Shown here one piece after another: positions 42,769 to 52,651 of a stretch of 64,000 bases of DNA. Source of the stretch: Faecalicatena contorta (GTDB lineage Bacteria > Bacillota > Clostridia > Lachnospirales > Lachnospiraceae); NCBI RefSeq assembly GCF_021531975.1, contig NZ_JAFBIY010000007.1, positions 1 through 64,000 on the forward strand, written 5' to 3'. The stretch's first letter is position 1; each line of letters begins with the position of its first letter. The notes beneath the pieces were generated by a model. It worked only from the letters and a program-made list of their open reading frames with translations. It had not been told where the DNA came from and searched no databases. The translations under genes and the position numbers were made by a program.

Positions 42769-43329
42769 ATGAATCAATCACAAATTACGTATTGGTGCCA
42801 CGAGATCATTCGATCTCAGACACAGAAAAATGGTGTATATATTGATGCTACAATGGGAAAGGGGAATGATACTGCTTTTCTTTGTGAGCTTGCTGGTGAG
42901 GAAGGGAAGGTGTATGCATTTGATATCCAGGAAGCTGCGCTTGATGCTACGAAGAAGAGGTTGGAAGAAAAAGGTTTTTTGAACCGTGCAGAGTTGATTT
43001 TAGATGGGCACGAGAATATGCAAAACTATGTTGATGAAGAAATTGCAGATGTCATCTGTTTTAATTTTGGTTATCTTCCGGGTGGAAATCATGACATTGC
43101 CACATGCCCGGAGACGAGTGTGGAAGCTGTCCGGCAGGGGCTGAAGATACTGAAAAAGGGCGGTATGATGAGTCTGTGCATATATAGTGGTGGTGATACG
43201 GGATTTGAAGAGAAAGAGGTGCTTATGAAATTCCTGAAAAAATTACCGCCAAAAGAATACACAGTGATTGCAAATGAATACTATAACAGAGAAAATAATC
43301 CACCTATGCCGGTGTTTGTTTTTAAGTAG
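42769..43329 (+). CDS. Class I SAM-dependent methyltransferase (YtqB-type rRNA methylase family)
   Basis: This 186-residue Rossmann methyltransferase has the SAM-binding motif YIDATMGKGNDTAFL (about 22-36), VYAFDIQEAAL, and NFGYLPGGNH in place of NPPY. This fits the small putative rRNA methylase family that includes B. subtilis YtqB. The true target is unknown. AAAGGAGATAATGA precedes the start. Its stop TAG (43327-43329) shares its last base with the first base of palindromic element copy B. Confidence 0.85.
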   Translation: MNQSQITYWCHEIIRSQTQKNGVYIDATMGKGNDTAFLCELAGEEGKVYAFDIQEAALDATKKRLEEKGFLNRAELILDGHENMQNYVDEEIADVICFNFGYLPGGNHDIATCPETSVEAVRQGLKILKKGGMMSLCIYSGGDTGFEEKEVLMKFLKKLPPKEYTVIANEYYNRENNPPMPVFVFK

Positions 43330-44094
43330 GAATTTGGTTCAGTGATTTTATCTGAGGCAGAACAGTGACGCGAGACAGCAGAACTTTGGAAAACGAACCA
43401 GTCGCTGACAAACGGTAAACATCAAAAGCTGATATAACATTCGTAACCGAGTATATTCGACGGGAAGTTATATCAGCTTTTTCTGCAACCGTTTGTAACG
43501 CTCTTCCACGTTTCCCAAAGTCATGCTGTCTCGCGTCACCTGTAATGTCTCAGCCAAAATACTGAAACCGCATAGTTTATGCTATTCCATCACGTCATCG
43601 GTGTGATGCCAAGTTCTTTTTCATTCCCTGAGAGCGAAAAAGAAAATATGTACTGACTTTTTTTAGAACCAAATCATTTCCTCAGAGACAAAATCCTAAA
43701 ATGGAATGAGTTTTCAACAAATTATTTCATTCAAATATGGATATTTTCTCTTGGGAGCTGACTTCGACCTCCCAAAATTCATTACAATTCTTTACTTTTA
43801 CATATAGAAGCTGAAAAGACCAGATACATAACATGTTTTGCCAACAAACTAAGGCGTTCACTTTTACCTGGAATTGCCAGTACAGTAAATGGTAGCGGAT
43901 GTCGCTAAGATGCTTTGCGAAGGTAAGCGGAAGACTTGGAGAATCCGCTCCGAATCTGTTAGAGCCCAGAAAACAAACCATGATTCCCGTTTGTTTTCTG
44001 GGCTCTTATAGATTCGTGAGCTAGTCAGAAAGTCGAACGCGTCGTAGCAAGGTATCTTAGCGACATCCGCGTACCACTTACTGAACCAAATTCC
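43329..44094. repeat. Large palindromic-armed element, copy B (complete)
   Basis: This 766-bp non-coding block is bounded by a perfect 15-bp inverted repeat, GGAATTTGGTTCAGT at 43329-43343 and its complement at 44080-44094. The left arm (43329-about 43569) folds on itself (GTGACGCGAGACAGCA with TGCTGTCTCGCGTCAC, and AAAGCTGATATAAC with GTTATATCAGCTTT). The core, about 43610-43869, is shared with copies A and C. The right arm (43870-44094) is nearly the inverse of the left arm of copy C and has a perfect 18-bp tip stem (AGAGCCCAGAAAACAAAC). It fills the whole gap between the convergent methyltransferase and pepT genes. Confidence 0.9.
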
Positions 44095-44096
44095 TA

Positions 44097-45311
44097 TTAT
44101 GCATACAGTTTCACAAGTTCTACCACCATATCCACGCTCTTGTCCATACCTTCTACGGTTATGTGCTCGTATGGGCCGTGGTATGCGTGTCCGCCTGTGC
44201 CGAGGTTCGGGCAAGGAAGTCCTTTGAAGCTCAGCTGGCATCCGTCTGTGCCGCCGCGGATCGGCTGAACGATCGGTTCGATGCCGGCGCGTTCACATGC
44301 GATTTTGGCATTGTCGATCAGATGCATACATCCGGCGATGATTTCAGCCATGTTCTTGTACTGTTCTGTAATTGTAAGTTTTACAGTACCTTCACCCCAT
44401 TTTTCATTCAGATTCTTCTCGATGAGACGTAATGTGTTTTTACGTGCTTCGAAGAAATTCTTGTCGTGGTCTCGAACGATGTAATTGAGCTGTGCTTTTG
44501 CACATTCGCCGGACATACTCATAAGGTGATAGAAGCCTTCATAGTTCTCTGTGCCACGTGGAGTTTCCATGCCTGGAAGCATGTTGTTGATTTCCATTGC
44601 AACAAGAGAAGCATTGATCATCGTGTCCTTGGAAGAACCTGGATGTACGTTGAATCCTGTGACATCAAAGGTAGCCTTGCATGCGTTGAAGTTTTCATAC
44701 TGAATCTCACCTTCGGTATCGCCGTCAAGTGTATAGGCGTATTCTGCGCCAAATGCTTCTACGCTAAAATGAGAAGCGCCTGTGCCGATTTCCTCATCTG
44801 GTGTAAATGCAACGCAGATCGGGCCGTGCGGAATATTTTCTGTTACGACTCTTTCAATCATTGTAAGAATCTCTGCAATGCCGGCTTTGTCATCTGCACC
44901 GAGAATGGTGTGTCCGTCAGAGGTGATTAAAGTACGCCCTTTTAATTCCCTGAGGTGTGGAAATGTTTCTGCGCTCAGAACAAGACCGCTGTCTCCGAGC
45001 GGCAGGTCTTCGCCATTATAATTCTCTGTGATCACAGGGTGGATATCCTGGTCACAGAAATCGGATACGGTATCCATGTGCGCGATAAAACCGATTGCTG
45101 TGCGGTCTTCATGTCCCGGTGTTGCCGGAAGCTTTCCGTACAGGTAGCACTGCTCGTCCGTATGTACATCGACGAGTCCGAGCTCTTTCATTTCTTTTTC
45201 CAGAACCTCTGCCAGATCGAACTGGCATTTTGAGGATGGTACAGTGTCACTGTTCTCATCACTTGGTGTGCGGACAGTAACGTAGTTTAACAGTCTTTCA
45301 TATGCTTTCAA
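44097..45311 (-). CDS. pepT: Peptidase T (tripeptide aminopeptidase)
   Basis: This 404-residue M20B metallopeptidase has metal-site motifs GFIAHMDTVSDF, ILGADDKAGIAEIL and FTPDEEIGTGASHF. Its dimerisation domain includes FNVHPGSSKDTM, and IRGGTDGCQLSFKGLPCPNLGTGGHAYHGP is at the C-terminal active-site loop. It removes the N-terminal residue of tripeptides in the cytoplasm. The start is UUG at 45311 behind AAAGGGG, giving the usual N-terminus KAYERLLNYV; no ATG fits. Its stop is 2 bases from element B. A -10-like box lies at 45348-45353, back-to-back with the murE promoter. Confidence 0.95.
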   Translation of the reverse strand: MKAYERLLNYVTVRTPSDENSDTVPSSKCQFDLAEVLEKEMKELGLVDVHTDEQCYLYGKLPATPGHEDRTAIGFIAHMDTVSDFCDQDIHPVITENYNGEDLPLGDSGLVLSAETFPHLRELKGRTLITSDGHTILGADDKAGIAEILTMIERVVTENIPHGPICVAFTPDEEIGTGASHFSVEAFGAEYAYTLDGDTEGEIQYENFNACKATFDVTGFNVHPGSSKDTMINASLVAMEINNMLPGMETPRGTENYEGFYHLMSMSGECAKAQLNYIVRDHDKNFFEARKNTLRLIEKNLNEKWGEGTVKLTITEQYKNMAEIIAGCMHLIDNAKIACERAGIEPIVQPIRGGTDGCQLSFKGLPCPNLGTGGHAYHGPYEHITVEGMDKSVDMVVELVKLYA

Positions 45312-45366
45312 TTTAACATTCCCCTTTCTTACTGTTTCCTGCAACCCATTATAACACAATTTAGCC

Positions 45367-45395
45367 TTTGCGGCAGGAAAAAATGATGTTATAAT
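45367..45395 (+). promoter_or_regulatory. Promoter for the murE-led gene cluster
   Basis: TTTGCG (45367-45372), a 17-base spacer and TATAAT (45390-45395) stand 36 bases before murE, divergent from pepT. Confidence 0.6.
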
Positions 45396-45430
45396 GAAAT
45401 GTAATGAAAAAAGATTTGGAGGCGGAAATG

Positions 45431-46906
45431 ATGAAACTGACAAAGTTATTAGAACGTCTGGAATATGAAGTCGTGAATGGCAGCGATGATATAGAAATAT
45501 CCGGGCTTATAAATGATTCCCGTAAAGTAACAGATGGCAGCGTGTTCGTATGTATCAGCGGCGCTGTATCTGATGGACATACTTATGTGCAGGAGGTGGC
45601 AGATAAAGGCGCCTGTGCAGTTATTGTGGAAAAGGAAGTGGATGCACCGCAGGATATGACAGTCATCCGTGTGGCTGATACCCGTTATGCACTGGCACTT
45701 ATGTCAGCAGCATATTTTGGATATCCGGCGGACAAGCTGAAGGTTATCGGTATTACCGGAACAAAGGGTAAGACGACAACGACTTATATGGTGAAGTCTA
45801 TTCTGGAAGGTGTCGGTCATAAGGTGGGACTGATCGGAACGATCGAAGCGATCATTGGTGACAGGACGATCCCGGCGAATAATACGACACCGGAGTCTTA
45901 TACGATCCAGAAGTATTTTGCTGAAATGGTTGAGGCAGGATGTGACAGCGTTGTTATGGAAGTATCATCTCAGGGGCTGATGCTTCACAGAACAGCAGGT
46001 ATTCCGTTTGAGATCGGGATTTTTACAAATCTTGGAGAAGATCATATCGGCCCAAATGAGCATAAGGATTTTGAAGATTATAAGCGTTGTAAGGGACTTT
46101 TGTTCAGGCAGTGCAAGCTCGGAATTGCAAATGTGGATGATCCGTGGTATGAAGACGTATTCCGCGATGCTACCTGTGAGCGAGAGACATTTGGATTTTC
46201 TGAAAAAGCAGATCTTCGCGCTGTAAATGTAGAACATGTATCCCGTCCGGGTTATCTTGGCGTGAAGTATCAGGTGAATGGACTTATGAACTTTGACGTG
46301 GAAATCGATATTCCGGGTGAGTTTAGTGTATATAATTCGCTGACTGCTATTGCTGTGTGCAGACATTTCGATGTTCCGGTTGCCAATATCCAGGCGGCGC
46401 TTAAAGTGGCAAAGGTAAAAGGCCGTATCGAGATGATCAAGGTATCCGATGAGTTTACATTGATGATTGATTATGCACATAATGCGATGGCCCTGGAAAG
46501 CCTTCTGCATACACTGCGTGACTATCATCCGGAAAGGATCGTCACTGTATTCGGCTGTGGCGGTAACCGTTCCAGAACACGCAGATATGAGATGGGAGAA
46601 GTTGCCGGCAGACTGTCTGATTTTACGATCATTACATCAGATAATCCGAGATTTGAAGAACCGCAGGCGATTATCGATGATATTATTGTAGGTATGAAGA
46701 AAACAGATGGAAAATACATTTCCATTTGCGATAGAAAAGAAGCGATTAAATATGCGATCCAGAATGGTCAGCCGGGGGATGTTATTATTCTTGCCGGAAA
46801 AGGCCATGAGACTTATCAGGAAATCAGAGGCGTGAAGCATGATATGGATGAGAGAGTTCTGATCCAGGAGGTGCTTGACGAACTGAAGGAGGAAAATGTA
46901 CGCTGA
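45431..46906 (+). CDS. murE: UDP-N-acetylmuramoyl-tripeptide synthetase MurE
   Basis: This 491-residue Mur ligase adds the third residue to the peptidoglycan stem. ATP binding is shown by GITGTKGKTTTTYMV, the UMAG-binding site by NNTTPES, and the C-terminal domain by DYAHNAMALE and FGCGGNR. DNPRFEEP is the DNPR motif that selects meso-diaminopimelate. GGAGG (45418-45422) allows a start at 45428 or 45431; the second has the better spacing and gives MKLTKLLERL. It overlaps priA by 11 bases. Confidence 0.95.
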   Translation: MKLTKLLERLEYEVVNGSDDIEISGLINDSRKVTDGSVFVCISGAVSDGHTYVQEVADKGACAVIVEKEVDAPQDMTVIRVADTRYALALMSAAYFGYPADKLKVIGITGTKGKTTTTYMVKSILEGVGHKVGLIGTIEAIIGDRTIPANNTTPESYTIQKYFAEMVEAGCDSVVMEVSSQGLMLHRTAGIPFEIGIFTNLGEDHIGPNEHKDFEDYKRCKGLLFRQCKLGIANVDDPWYEDVFRDATCERETFGFSEKADLRAVNVEHVSRPGYLGVKYQVNGLMNFDVEIDIPGEFSVYNSLTAIAVCRHFDVPVANIQAALKVAKVKGRIEMIKVSDEFTLMIDYAHNAMALESLLHTLRDYHPERIVTVFGCGGNRSRTRRYEMGEVAGRLSDFTIITSDNPRFEEPQAIIDDIIVGMKKTDGKYISICDRKEAIKYAIQNGQPGDVIILAGKGHETYQEIRGVKHDMDERVLIQEVLDELKEENVR

Positions 46907-49124
46907 TATTATCGTAGACATTACACACGAAAAACTGGATAAGGTATTTCAATATAGCATCCCCTCACATCTTGAGGGGGTGCTTCAGGTTGGAACAGAA
47001 GTTGTTGTTCCGTTCGGCCGGGGGAATAAAGAGACAAAGGGCTATGTCGTTTCATTTTCCGGGCAGGCGGATTATGATCCGGACCGGATGAAAGAAGTGC
47101 TTCGTGTTGTCAGTGACAGTCAGGCGATCGAAGCCAGACTAGTTGCTCTTGCAGCGTGGATCAAGGAACAATATGGCGGTACAATGATTCAGGCACTTAA
47201 GACTGTTCTTCCTATTAAGAAAAAGGAAAAGCTTCTGCATAAGAGAAGAGTGCGCCTGCTTCTTAATGAAGAAGAGGGGAAAAAGCAGCTGGATATTTAT
47301 CTGCATAAGAATCAGAAGGCAAGAGCAAGGCTTCTTGCCGGACTTCTGGATCAGCCGGAACAGGAATACGAGATGCTGCTCAGGAAACTGAATATTACTC
47401 GTCCTGTCATCCTCGCTCTCGAAGAGCAGGGAGCAATCAAAATAGAGACAGAGCAGATGTTTCGTAATCCGATTCACTATAAGAAAAAGGAACAAAAGGA
47501 AGTATCTTTCACAGATGAACAAAAGCACGCTGTCGATGCCTTCTGGAATGATTACAGAAAAGGAGATTTTTGCACATATCTTCTCTATGGTGTAACAGGA
47601 AGCGGTAAGACGGAAGTGTATATGGAAATGATACGCAGAGTCGTTGATGCCGGGAAACAGGCAATCGTGCTGATTCCGGAAATTGCTCTTACTTATCAGA
47701 CTGTACTTCGGTTTTACGGACGGTTTGGAGAGCGGGTATCGATATTGAATTCCCGAATGTCAGATGGGGAACGTTCGGATCAGATGGAACGTGTCCGCCG
47801 GGGAGAAGTTGACGTTATGATTGGACCCAGATCGGCGCTTTTTACGCCATTTTCCAATCTGGGACTTATTGTTATAGATGAAGAGCATGAGACGTCTTAT
47901 AAGAGCGAGCAGGTTCCACGGTATCACGCAAGAGAGACAGCGATTGCAAGAGCGCAGATCGAAGGAGCAAGTGTAGTGCTTGGCTCGGCCACGCCGTCTC
48001 TGGAAGCATATTATCGCTGTCAGACAGGCGCATATAAGATGATGAGGCTTGAAAATCGCGCCACAGCGCAGACACTTCCGGAAGTATATACCGTGGATAT
48101 GCGGGAAGAACTAAAGAAAGGCAATCGTTCGATCTTAAGTGACTGCCTGCGCGAACAGATAACATTACGTCTTCAGAAACACCAGCAGGTTATGCTGTTT
48201 CTGAACCGCCGCGGTTATGCAGGATTTGTTTCTTGCAGGTCCTGTGGCTTTGTAGTAAAATGTCCTCATTGTGATGTGTCGCTGGCAGCACACAAGAATG
48301 GAACTCTCGTCTGTCATTACTGTGGCTATGAGACGCCGGTAATTCACAATTGCCCATCCTGTGGTTCGTCTTATATCGGAGGGTTTAAGGCTGGTACACA
48401 GCAGATTGAAGAACTGATAAAACGAGAATTTCCGTCTGCCAGAGTTTTGCGTATGGATATGGATACGACCCGGAATAAGGATGGACATGAAAAAGTTCTT
48501 TCTGCCTTTGCAGATGGAGAGGCAGACATCCTGATCGGGACGCAGATGATTGTAAAGGGACATGATTTCCCCAATGTGACGCTGGTTGGCATACTTGCTG
48601 CAGACATGTCCTTATACAGTGATGATTACCGTTCTGCAGAGCGAACATTCCAGCTTCTGACGCAGGCAGCAGGACGTGCCGGGAGAGGAAATGAAAAGGG
48701 CGAGGTTGTAATACAGACTTACAGTCCGGAACATTACAGTATTGTACATGCAGCACAGCAGGATTATGAAGGATTCTATGCAGATGAGATCAATTACCGG
48801 GAGCTGATGGGATATCCGCCGGTTGAGAATCTTCTGGCGGTACTTGTGACAGGGGCTTCTGAACAGATCCTGGATACGGCGGTAAGGTACCTGAAAGAAT
48901 TTGCACTGCGGGTGGATAAAGAAAAAAAGATGCAGGTGATTGGCCCGGCAAGTCCTTATGTAGGAAAAGTGAAGGATGTATACCGCAGGGTTCTGTATAT
49001 AAAATGCGTGGATTATCAAAGTCTTACTGCGGTTAAAAACCATATGGAACAATATATAGAGATAAATAAAGGATTTCAGAGTTTAAAGATTCAATTTGAC
49101 TTTAACCCTATGAATATTTTTTAA
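46896..49124 (+). CDS. priA: Primosomal replication restart helicase PriA
   Basis: This 742-residue superfamily 2 helicase has a 3'-DNA-binding start ([21 protein letters not shown]), Walker [13 protein letters not shown] (about 227), DEEH box VIDEEHE, and [11 protein letters not shown] zinc region of eight cysteines follows ([13 protein letters not shown] ... CHYCGYE ... CPSCGSS), then motif [12 protein letters not shown]. It reloads replisomes at stalled forks. GAAGGAGGAAA lies before the ATG inside murE. It heads the conserved Firmicutes order priA-def-fmt-(yugP)-rsmB-rlmN-prpC-prkC-rsgA-rpe-thiN. Confidence 0.97.
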   Translation: MYADIIVDITHEKLDKVFQYSIPSHLEGVLQVGTEVVVPFGRGNKETKGYVVSFSGQADYDPDRMKEVLRVVSDSQAIEARLVALAAWIKEQYGGTMIQALKTVLPIKKKEKLLHKRRVRLLLNEEEGKKQLDIYLHKNQKARARLLAGLLDQPEQEYEMLLRKLNITRPVILALEEQGAIKIETEQMFRNPIHYKKKEQKEVSFTDEQKHAVDAFWNDYRKGDFCTYLLYGVTGSGKTEVYMEMIRRVVDAGKQAIVLIPEIALTYQTVLRFYGRFGERVSILNSRMSDGERSDQMERVRRGEVDVMIGPRSALFTPFSNLGLIVIDEEHETSYKSEQVPRYHARETAIARAQIEGASVVLGSATPSLEAYYRCQTGAYKMMRLENRATAQTLPEVYTVDMREELKKGNRSILSDCLREQITLRLQKHQQVMLFLNRRGYAGFVSCRSCGFVVKCPHCDVSLAAHKNGTLVCHYCGYETPVIHNCPSCGSSYIGGFKAGTQQIEELIKREFPSARVLRMDMDTTRNKDGHEKVLSAFADGEADILIGTQMIVKGHDFPNVTLVGILAADMSLYSDDYRSAERTFQLLTQAAGRAGRGNEKGEVVIQTYSPEHYSIVHAAQQDYEGFYADEINYRELMGYPPVENLLAVLVTGASEQILDTAVRYLKEFALRVDKEKKMQVIGPASPYVGKVKDVYRRVLYIKCVDYQSLTAVKNHMEQYIEINKGFQSLKIQFDFNPMNIF

Positions 49125-49137
49125 GGAGAGAAAAATT

Positions 49138-49611
49138 ATGGCAATCAGAAAAATTCGTGAATTAGGTGATGATGTACTGACAAAGCAGTGTAAGGATGTT
49201 ACAAAGATGACACTTCGGACAAAAGTCCTTATTAATGACATGCTGGATACCATGTATGAAGCAATGGGAGTCGGTCTTGCGGCGCCACAGGTAGGTATTC
49301 TCAAACGGATCGTAGTCATTGATGTGGGAGACGGTCCGATTATTCTTGTTAATCCGGAAATTGTGGAGACATCCGGAGAACAGACTGGAGAAGAAGGGTG
49401 CTTAAGTGTTCCGGGCAAATCCGGAGTTGTTACAAGACCGGATTATGTGAAAGTGAAGGCGCTTAATGAAGATATGGAAGAAATAGAGCTGGAAGGGGAA
49501 GGACTTCTTGCCCGTGCATTCTGTCATGAAATCGATCATCTGAACGGAAAGATGTATGTAGAACTGGTGGAAGGCGAACTCCACGATGTTGCAATGGAAG
49601 GGGAAGAATAA
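49138..49611 (+). CDS. def: Peptide deformylase
   Basis: This 157-residue iron/zinc enzyme removes the formyl group from new proteins. The three motifs are complete: [19 protein letters not shown] (metal Cys) and CHEIDHLNG (two metal His plus catalytic Glu). The length fits a type 1-like enzyme. TTAAGGAGAGAAAAATT precedes the ATG. Its stop is directly followed by the fmt start, so formyl addition and removal are co-expressed. Confidence 0.97.
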   Translation: MAIRKIRELGDDVLTKQCKDVTKMTLRTKVLINDMLDTMYEAMGVGLAAPQVGILKRIVVIDVGDGPIILVNPEIVETSGEQTGEEGCLSVPGKSGVVTRPDYVKVKALNEDMEEIELEGEGLLARAFCHEIDHLNGKMYVELVEGELHDVAMEGEE

Positions 49612-50547
49612 ATGAAAGTGATTTTTATGGGGACTCCGGATCTTTCAGTAGGTACATTGGAAGCACTTATTGACGCCGGACATGAAGTGGTTCTTGTTGT
49701 TACTCAGCCGGATAAACCGAAGGGCAGAGGCGGTAAGGTTCTGTATACTCCCGTGAAGGAAGCAGCTCTTGCACATGATATTCCGGTGTATCAGCCGGTG
49801 AAGATCCGGGAACCGGAATGCATCGAAGAATTAAGAAAATATAAGGCGGATATTATGGTAGTCATTGCATTTGGGCAGATTCTTCCAAAGGAGATCCTGG
49901 AAATGACACCCTATGGCTGTGTAAATGTTCATGCGTCACTGCTTCCGGCATACCGGGGCGCTGCTCCGATACAGTGGGCAGTGATCAACGGCGATAAAGT
50001 ATCTGGTGTAACAACAATGCAGATGGATGAGGGGCTGGATACCGGAGATATGCTCCTGAAAGAAGAGATTGTTCTTGATGAGAAGGAAACAGGAGGCAGT
50101 CTTCATGATAAGATTGCCGATGCAGGAGCAAGACTATGTATTGAGACACTGAAAGCACTTGAACAGGGGACAGTGACACCGGTAAAGCAGGGAGAAAGCA
50201 CAACAGAGTATGCCCGTATGCTGGATAAACGTATGGGAAATATCTCCTGGGAGAAGCCGGCAGAGGAAATTGAGCGTCTGATCCGTGGACTGAATCCGTG
50301 GCCGAGTGCATATACGGACTGGAACGGCAAGGTAATGAAGATCTGGCAGGCTGAAGTGTGTGAAGGAGATACGAAAGAAGTACCGGGAACAGTCGTGAAG
50401 GTGGAGAAGGATGGTTTCTATGTACAGACCGGAAAGGACCTTCTGAAAGTAACGGAACTTCAGATTCCGGGAAAGAAGAAAATGGATGCAGGTGCATTTT
50501 TACGCGGATGCAGGATAGAAAATGGAGAAGTTCTTAAAAATTGTTAA
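49612..50547 (+). CDS. fmt: Methionyl-tRNA formyltransferase
   Basis: This 311-residue enzyme formylates initiator Met-tRNA. VIFMGTPDLSVGTLEAL starts the formyltransferase domain, NVHASLLPAYRGAAPIQWA contains the catalytic Asn/His and SLLP motif, and DEGLDTGDML the catalytic Asp. The C-terminal OB-like domain (about 205-305) binds tRNA. The ATG follows the def stop at once, with GGAAGGGGAAGAATAA as ribosome site. Confidence 0.97.
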   Translation: MKVIFMGTPDLSVGTLEALIDAGHEVVLVVTQPDKPKGRGGKVLYTPVKEAALAHDIPVYQPVKIREPECIEELRKYKADIMVVIAFGQILPKEILEMTPYGCVNVHASLLPAYRGAAPIQWAVINGDKVSGVTTMQMDEGLDTGDMLLKEEIVLDEKETGGSLHDKIADAGARLCIETLKALEQGTVTPVKQGESTTEYARMLDKRMGNISWEKPAEEIERLIRGLNPWPSAYTDWNGKVMKIWQAEVCEGDTKEVPGTVVKVEKDGFYVQTGKDLLKVTELQIPGKKKMDAGAFLRGCRIENGEVLKNC

Positions 50548-50622
50548 AAAAATATGAAAATGAAGTATTTTGAAGTCTTTTCATATATAATACCCTATAT
50601 GTAAGACTAAGGAGGAGATGCT

Positions 50623-51324
50623 ATGTTTTATCCAATGTATTTTGACCCGACTTATATGCTTGTGATCATCGGGGTTATTATATGCATGCTGGCTTCGGCA
50701 AAGATGAATTCTACTTTTAACAAGTATTCCAGAGTCCGCAATCATTCGGGAATGACCGGAAGAGAGGCAGCAGAGCAGATTCTGCATCGGGCAGGCATCT
50801 ATGATGTCCGTGTAGAAAGAGTATCCGGTAATCTGACTGATCATTATGATCCGAGATCGAAAGTATTAAGACTTTCTGATGCGACTTACGGACAATGCTC
50901 TGTAGCAGCACTTGGAGTTGCGGCGCATGAATGTGGACATGCGATTCAGCATCAGGTGGGATATGCACCGCTTAAGTTCCGCAGTGCACTTGTACCGATC
51001 GCAAACTTTGGCAGTACGATCGCATGGCCGCTTATTATCATCGGATTGTTCTTTGGTTCACGGTCATCTGTCATGTTTCTGAATCTGGGAATTCTGGCAT
51101 TCTCACTGGCGGTACTGTTCCAGATCGTAACGCTGCCGGTGGAATTCAATGCTTCGGGCAGAGCAATACGTATCCTGGGAGACAGCGGTATGCTGTATCC
51201 GGAGGAAGTAAGAAGCACCAGAAAGGTGTTGACAGCAGCAGCGCTCACGTATGTAGCAGGTGCGGCATCTGCGATACTTCAGCTTCTTCGTATCATATTG
51301 CTTACGAACAGCAGAAGAGATTAG
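50623..51324 (+). CDS. Membrane zinc metallopeptidase, YugP family
   Basis: This 233-residue protein has an N-terminal helix (about 8-24), the zinc-binding AAHECGHAIQHQVGY motif (about residue 105), further helices (about 130-185) and FNASGRAIRIL. This is the COG2738/YugP neutral zinc metallopeptidase pattern; the substrate is unknown. It is inserted between fmt and rsmB, as in many clostridia. AGGAGGAGATGCT lies before the ATG. Confidence 0.92.
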   Translation: MFYPMYFDPTYMLVIIGVIICMLASAKMNSTFNKYSRVRNHSGMTGREAAEQILHRAGIYDVRVERVSGNLTDHYDPRSKVLRLSDATYGQCSVAALGVAAHECGHAIQHQVGYAPLKFRSALVPIANFGSTIAWPLIIIGLFFGSRSSVMFLNLGILAFSLAVLFQIVTLPVEFNASGRAIRILGDSGMLYPEEVRSTRKVLTAAALTYVAGAASAILQLLRIILLTNSRRD

Positions 51325-51340
51325 TGATGGAGGATAGACG

Positions 51341-52651
51341 ATGGCGGCACAGACGACCGGAAGGGAGCTTGTACTGGAGACATTGCTTCTGATTACACGT
51401 GACGGGGAATATAGTCATATTGCCCTGAAAAATGTTCTTGATAAATATCAATATCTGGAAAAGAAAGAGCGTGCGTTTATCACGAGAGTGGTAGATGGCA
51501 CGCTTGAGCACATGATAGAACTGGATTATATTATCAATCAATTTTCCAAGGTAAAAGTAAATAAAATGAAGCCGGTGATCCGTACGATTTTACGAAGTGC
51601 GGTTTATCAGATGAAATATATGGACAGTGTGCCGGATAGTGCAGTATGTAACGAATCGGTAAAGCTGGCAGTGAAAAAGGGGTTTGTGAATCTGAAGGGA
51701 TTTGTAAATGGTGTTCTTCGAAATATCAGCCGTAATCTTTCCGGTCTTTCTTATCCGGATAAAGCAGATACTGTTGCGTATCTGTCGGTTATGTATTCTC
51801 TTCCGGAATGGCTTGTAAAGCAGTGGATTCGCGCATATGATGCAGATACGGTTGAGATGATGGGAAGGGAATTTTTGAAGGAGAAGCCGGTTACCATCCG
51901 GTGTAATACAGACAGGTCGACACCGGAAGAGCTTAAAAAGAGTCTGGAAGAAGAGGGAGTAACAGTACATGAGGTGCAGGGACTTCCATATGCTTTTTAT
52001 ATAGAGGGTTATGATTATCTGGCAAGGCTAAAAAGCTTTCAGGATGGCTGGTTTTATATACAGGATGTAAGTTCCATGCAGGTGGCAGAATGGGCTGCAC
52101 CGGAAAAGGGAAGCTATGTCATTGATGTATGTGCCGCACCGGGAGGGAAGGCTCTTCATCTTGCTGAGAAGCTTGAGGGGACAGGCCATGTCGTGGCATG
52201 TGATCTGACAGAATACAAGGTAGATCTGATCGAAGAAAACATTGCAAGAAGCGCACTTTCCAATATCGAGGCGGTCTGTCGTGATGCGACGGTGGAAGAT
52301 GCAGACAGTGTTGAAAAAGCAGATATTGTGATTGCAGACCTTCCGTGTTCCGGTCTTGGTGTGCTTGGAAAGAAGCCGGATCTGAAGTATAAGATGACGC
52401 CAAAGATGCAGGAGGAACTTGCTTCTTTACAAAGGCAGATACTTTCTGTGGTACATCGATATGTAAAACCGGGCGGCAGACTTGTTTACAGTACATGTAC
52501 AGTGAACCGTGCCGAGAATGAAGAGAATGCGTCCTGGTTCGCAGAAGCGTATCCGCAGTTTAAGCTTATGAGAGAACAACAGATGCTGCCGGGCAGAGAT
52601 GGTGGTGATGGCTTTTATATTGCCATGTTCCAGAAGGAGATTTATGAGTAA
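51341..52651 (+). CDS. rsmB: 16S rRNA (cytosine-967-C5)-methyltransferase RsmB
   Basis: This 436-residue protein has a NusB-like RNA-binding domain (about 1-140, with EKKERAFITRVVDGTLE) and a methyltransferase domain. IDVCAAPGGKALHLAEKL binds SAM, and the two catalytic cysteines lie in DLPCSGLGVLGKKPD and VYSTCTVNRAENE. GGAGGATAGACG precedes the ATG. Its last 8 bases overlap rlmN. Confidence 0.96.
   Translation: MAAQTTGRELVLETLLLITRDGEYSHIALKNVLDKYQYLEKKERAFITRVVDGTLEHMIELDYIINQFSKVKVNKMKPVIRTILRSAVYQMKYMDSVPDSAVCNESVKLAVKKGFVNLKGFVNGVLRNISRNLSGLSYPDKADTVAYLSVMYSLPEWLVKQWIRAYDADTVEMMGREFLKEKPVTIRCNTDRSTPEELKKSLEEEGVTVHEVQGLPYAFYIEGYDYLARLKSFQDGWFYIQDVSSMQVAEWAAPEKGSYVIDVCAAPGGKALHLAEKLEGTGHVVACDLTEYKVDLIEENIARSALSNIEAVCRDATVEDADSVEKADIVIADLPCSGLGVLGKKPDLKYKMTPKMQEELASLQRQILSVVHRYVKPGGRLVYSTCTVNRAENEENASWFAEAYPQFKLMREQQMLPGRDGGDGFYIAMFQKEIYE

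Noticed and set aside
43727-43981. 84-codon minus-strand frame in element copy B with a GGGAGG inside
   Set aside because: In copy A the equivalent frame has a TGA stop, so coding is not conserved.
43329-44094. Integron attC array or CRISPR
   Set aside because: There is no integrase, cas gene or regular spacer pattern. Arms are over 220 bp and occur as facing pairs around a constant core.
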